13,913 nt of DNA from JBHEMT01 sp046262435 (GTDB lineage: Bacteria; Chloroflexota; Dormibacteria; Aeolococcales; Aeolococcaceae). Location of the stretch: NCBI GenBank assembly GCA_046262435.1, contig JBHEMT010000093.1, forward strand, positions 1-13,913. The letters run 5' to 3'. The stretch's first letter is position 1. Every line of letters starts with the position of its first letter. Under the pieces are notes generated by a model, which saw only the letters and a list, made by a program, of their open reading frames with translations, was not told the origin of the DNA and searched no databases. Below are positions 12,354 to 13,913 of the stretch, one piece after another. Made by a program: the position numbers and the translations under genes.

Positions 12354-12896
12354 ATGGGGAACCGGCTGGTGGCGCTGCTCCGCGGGATCAACGTGGGCCG
12401 CGCCAAGCGCGTGGGGATGGCCGACCTGCGCGACCTGCTGGGTCGACTCGGCTACACGGACGTGGCGACCCACCTGCAGAGCGGCAATGCCATCTTCACC
12501 AGCTCATCAGCGGCCACCGCAGCGGTGGCCGAACGGATCGAGGCCGCGGTCGCTGCCGACCTCGGCGTGCGGTGCTCGGTGATCGTGCGCACCGCCGCAG
12601 AGCTGGACGCGGTGGTCGCGGGCAACCCGATGCTCGACGTGGTCACCGATCCCACCCGCCACCTGGTTGGGTTCCTCAGCGAGGCACCACCGCCCGCCGC
12701 AGTACGCTCCGTGACCGGCCGTGTTGCAGCCCCCGACGTGGTGCGGATCCGCGGTCGCGAGATCTATCTGTGGTGCCCGGCAGGAATCCTCAACTCCGCC
12801 TTCGCCAGGGTGAAGTGGGACCGCGAGTTGGGCACCCCGGTGACGATGCGCAACTGGGCCACGGTCACCCGGCTGGCCGCGATGGCGGGCGGATGA
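12354..12896 (+). CDS. DUF1697 family protein
   Basis: This 180-residue cytosolic protein has the family's signature N-terminus, VALLRGINVGRAKRVGMADLR, followed by the conserved THLQSGNAIFTS (about 39-50). The C-terminal half carries the family-typical FARVKWDRELGTPVTMRNWATVTRLA (about 149-174). Length and motif order are normal for DUF1697. The biochemical role of the family is not established. Its TGA overlaps the argF start in ATGA, so argF translation may depend on it. That is unusual company for an arginine gene, and I infer no pathway link. Confidence 0.88.
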   Translation: MGNRLVALLRGINVGRAKRVGMADLRDLLGRLGYTDVATHLQSGNAIFTSSSAATAAVAERIEAAVAADLGVRCSVIVRTAAELDAVVAGNPMLDVVTDPTRHLVGFLSEAPPPAAVRSVTGRVAAPDVVRIRGREIYLWCPAGILNSAFARVKWDRELGTPVTMRNWATVTRLAAMAGG

Positions 12897-13882
12897 CGGC
12901 TCGACCACTCGCCGGACGTGACCTGCTCAGCATCGCCGACCTGACCCGCGACGAGCTGCGCTCGGTGGTCGGGCTGGCGCGGCGCGCCAAGGCGGGCGAG
13001 GACCTCGGGTTGCCGCTGCGAGGCCACAACCTCGCGCTGATCTTTCAACGACCGAGCAACCGCACCCGGGTGTCGTTCGAGGTCGCGATCAACCGCCTCG
13101 GTGGCCACCCCATTGCGCTCTTCGGCAATGAGATTCGGCTCGGCGAGCGGGAGACCGCCGCCGACATCGCCCGGATCCTCGATCGGTACGCCGATGGGGT
13201 GATCGCCCGCGTGGTCTCGCAGCGCGACCTCGCCGCCATTGCCGCGGCGGTGCGCGGCCCGGTGATCAGCGCCATGACCGACGCCGAGCATCCGTGCCAG
13301 CTGCTCGCTGACCTCATGTCCGTGGAGGAGGTCACCGGTCGGATCGCGGGCAGCCGGGTGGTGTACATCGGCGACGGCAACAATGTATGCACCTCCTGGT
13401 TGCTCGCCGCGGCAATCTGCGGCGTCGACCTCCGGGTGGTGTGTCCTCCCGGCTACGAGCCCGCACCGGCGGCCCTCGACCGCGCCGCACTGCTGCGAGC
13501 GGATGGGCGCCCCTTCATGGTCAGCCACGAGCCGGAGGCGGCCCTCGCCGATGCCGAGATCATTTACACCGATGTCTGGACCAGCATGGGCCAGGAGAGT
13601 GAGCAACAGCGCCGGCGCGAGGACTTCGGTCATCTGCAGGTCAACCCGGCCCTGCTGGCGCTGGCCCCGGCGAGCGCGCGGGTGATGCACTGCCTTCCTG
13701 CGCACCGCGGTGAGGAGATCACCGACGCGGTGCTCGACGGCACCCAGTCGATCGTCTTCGACCAGGCCGAAAACCGCATGTGGGCGCAGATGGCACTGCT
13801 CGCGCTGGTGTTCGCGAGCGATGACCCCGAGACGTCGTCTGGCAGCGCCGGTTCGCAAGCCACACCACGGCCCCCTGAGTGA
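12893..13882 (+). CDS. argF: Ornithine carbamoyltransferase
   Basis: Forms citrulline from ornithine and carbamoyl phosphate in arginine synthesis (or runs in reverse in arginine breakdown). The 329-residue protein carries the carbamoyl-phosphate motif FQRPSNRTRVSFE (SNRTR at 55-59, with Asn where most family members have Thr), HPCQLLADL (133-141), GDGNNV (160-165), the ornithine-specific DVWTSMGQE (227-235), and HCLPAHRGEEITD (266-278) with the active-site cysteine C267. This combination separates it from aspartate carbamoyltransferase. The last ~20 residues are a Ser/Pro-rich tail. It is translationally coupled to DUF1697 (ATGA) and followed 10 nt later by another start codon, so it is probably part of an operon continuing to the right. 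Anabolic versus catabolic use cannot be decided here. Confidence 0.95.
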   Translation: MTARPLAGRDLLSIADLTRDELRSVVGLARRAKAGEDLGLPLRGHNLALIFQRPSNRTRVSFEVAINRLGGHPIALFGNEIRLGERETAADIARILDRYADGVIARVVSQRDLAAIAAAVRGPVISAMTDAEHPCQLLADLMSVEEVTGRIAGSRVVYIGDGNNVCTSWLLAAAICGVDLRVVCPPGYEPAPAALDRAALLRADGRPFMVSHEPEAALADAEIIYTDVWTSMGQESEQQRRREDFGHLQVNPALLALAPASARVMHCLPAHRGEEITDAVLDGTQSIVFDQAENRMWAQMALLALVFASDDPETSSGSAGSQATPRPPE

Positions 13883-13892
13883 GGCGCCGCCG

Positions 13893-13913
13893 ATGAACGC
13901 CGACCACGCGCTG
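13893..13913 (+). CDS. Start of a downstream gene (first seven codons), unidentified
   Basis: ATG 13893 opens MNADHAL to the window edge. GTGAGG (13879-13884), overlapping the argF stop, gives a Shine-Dalgarno-like match 8 nt upstream, and the 10-nt gap to argF suggests cotranscription. An arginine-pathway gene is a natural guess from position, but seven residues cannot show it. Confidence 0.4.

Noticed and set aside
1..13913. A defence island, CRISPR array, phage or transposon carrying the undescribed system.
   Set aside because: No spaced repeats, integrase, transposase, nuclease-toxin pairs or compositional shift were seen; gene content and base composition are uniform across the window.

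Overview
The window is GC-rich bacterial chromosome (roughly 70% G+C by eye) and densely packed with housekeeping and conserved accessory genes. I see no insertion sequence, phage gene, tRNA, rRNA or CRISPR array. Several things suggest an actinobacterium or a neighbouring Terrabacteria lineage such as Dormibacterota or Chloroflexota: the composition, the dominance of TGA stops (TAG and TAA end one gene each), the frequent 4-nt start/stop overlaps, and -10 boxes placed 6-9 nt before start codons. A four-gene set at 8221-12041 also closely resembles, from memory, a set found in actinobacterial genomes. No phylogenetic marker is complete enough to settle the phylum.

Layout. 1-1119 (-): glutamyl-tRNA reductase (hemA), running off the left edge and broken by an in-frame TAG at 256-258. 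1283-2320 (+): DnaQ-type DEDDh exonuclease with arginine-rich tails. 2457-2882 (+): small four-helix membrane protein behind a textbook TTGACA-N17-TACCAT promoter. 2955-3971 (-): endonuclease/exonuclease/phosphatase-fold hydrolase. About 3894-4502 (+): membrane protein with an unresolved start. 8065 down to 4557 (-): a tightly overlapping operon of alpha/beta hydrolase, GNAT acetyltransferase, glutamate racemase (murI) and long-chain polyprenyl diphosphate synthase; the last two both supply cell-envelope synthesis.

8221-12041 holds the most interesting block: a SAM methyltransferase translationally coupled to an alpha/alpha-toroid protein with QW-like repeats (+), a second SAM methyltransferase (-) convergent with them, and a GT4 glycosyltransferase (+) divergent from that second methyltransferase. 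I recall the same four protein types together in actinobacteria, with no known product. 12139-12327 is a small single-helix membrane protein with a strong ribosome binding site. 12354-13882 is a DUF1697 gene coupled to ornithine carbamoyltransferase (argF), followed by the first seven codons of another gene.

Two signals cut across genes. First, six ATG starts are preceded at 6-9 nt by a TANNNT hexamer, while genes with 4-nt overlaps lack one; this points to widespread leaderless transcription. Second, hemA carries a premature TAG with the conserved C-terminal region still intact beyond it. That is either a real nonsense mutation, a sequence error or, less likely, recoding.
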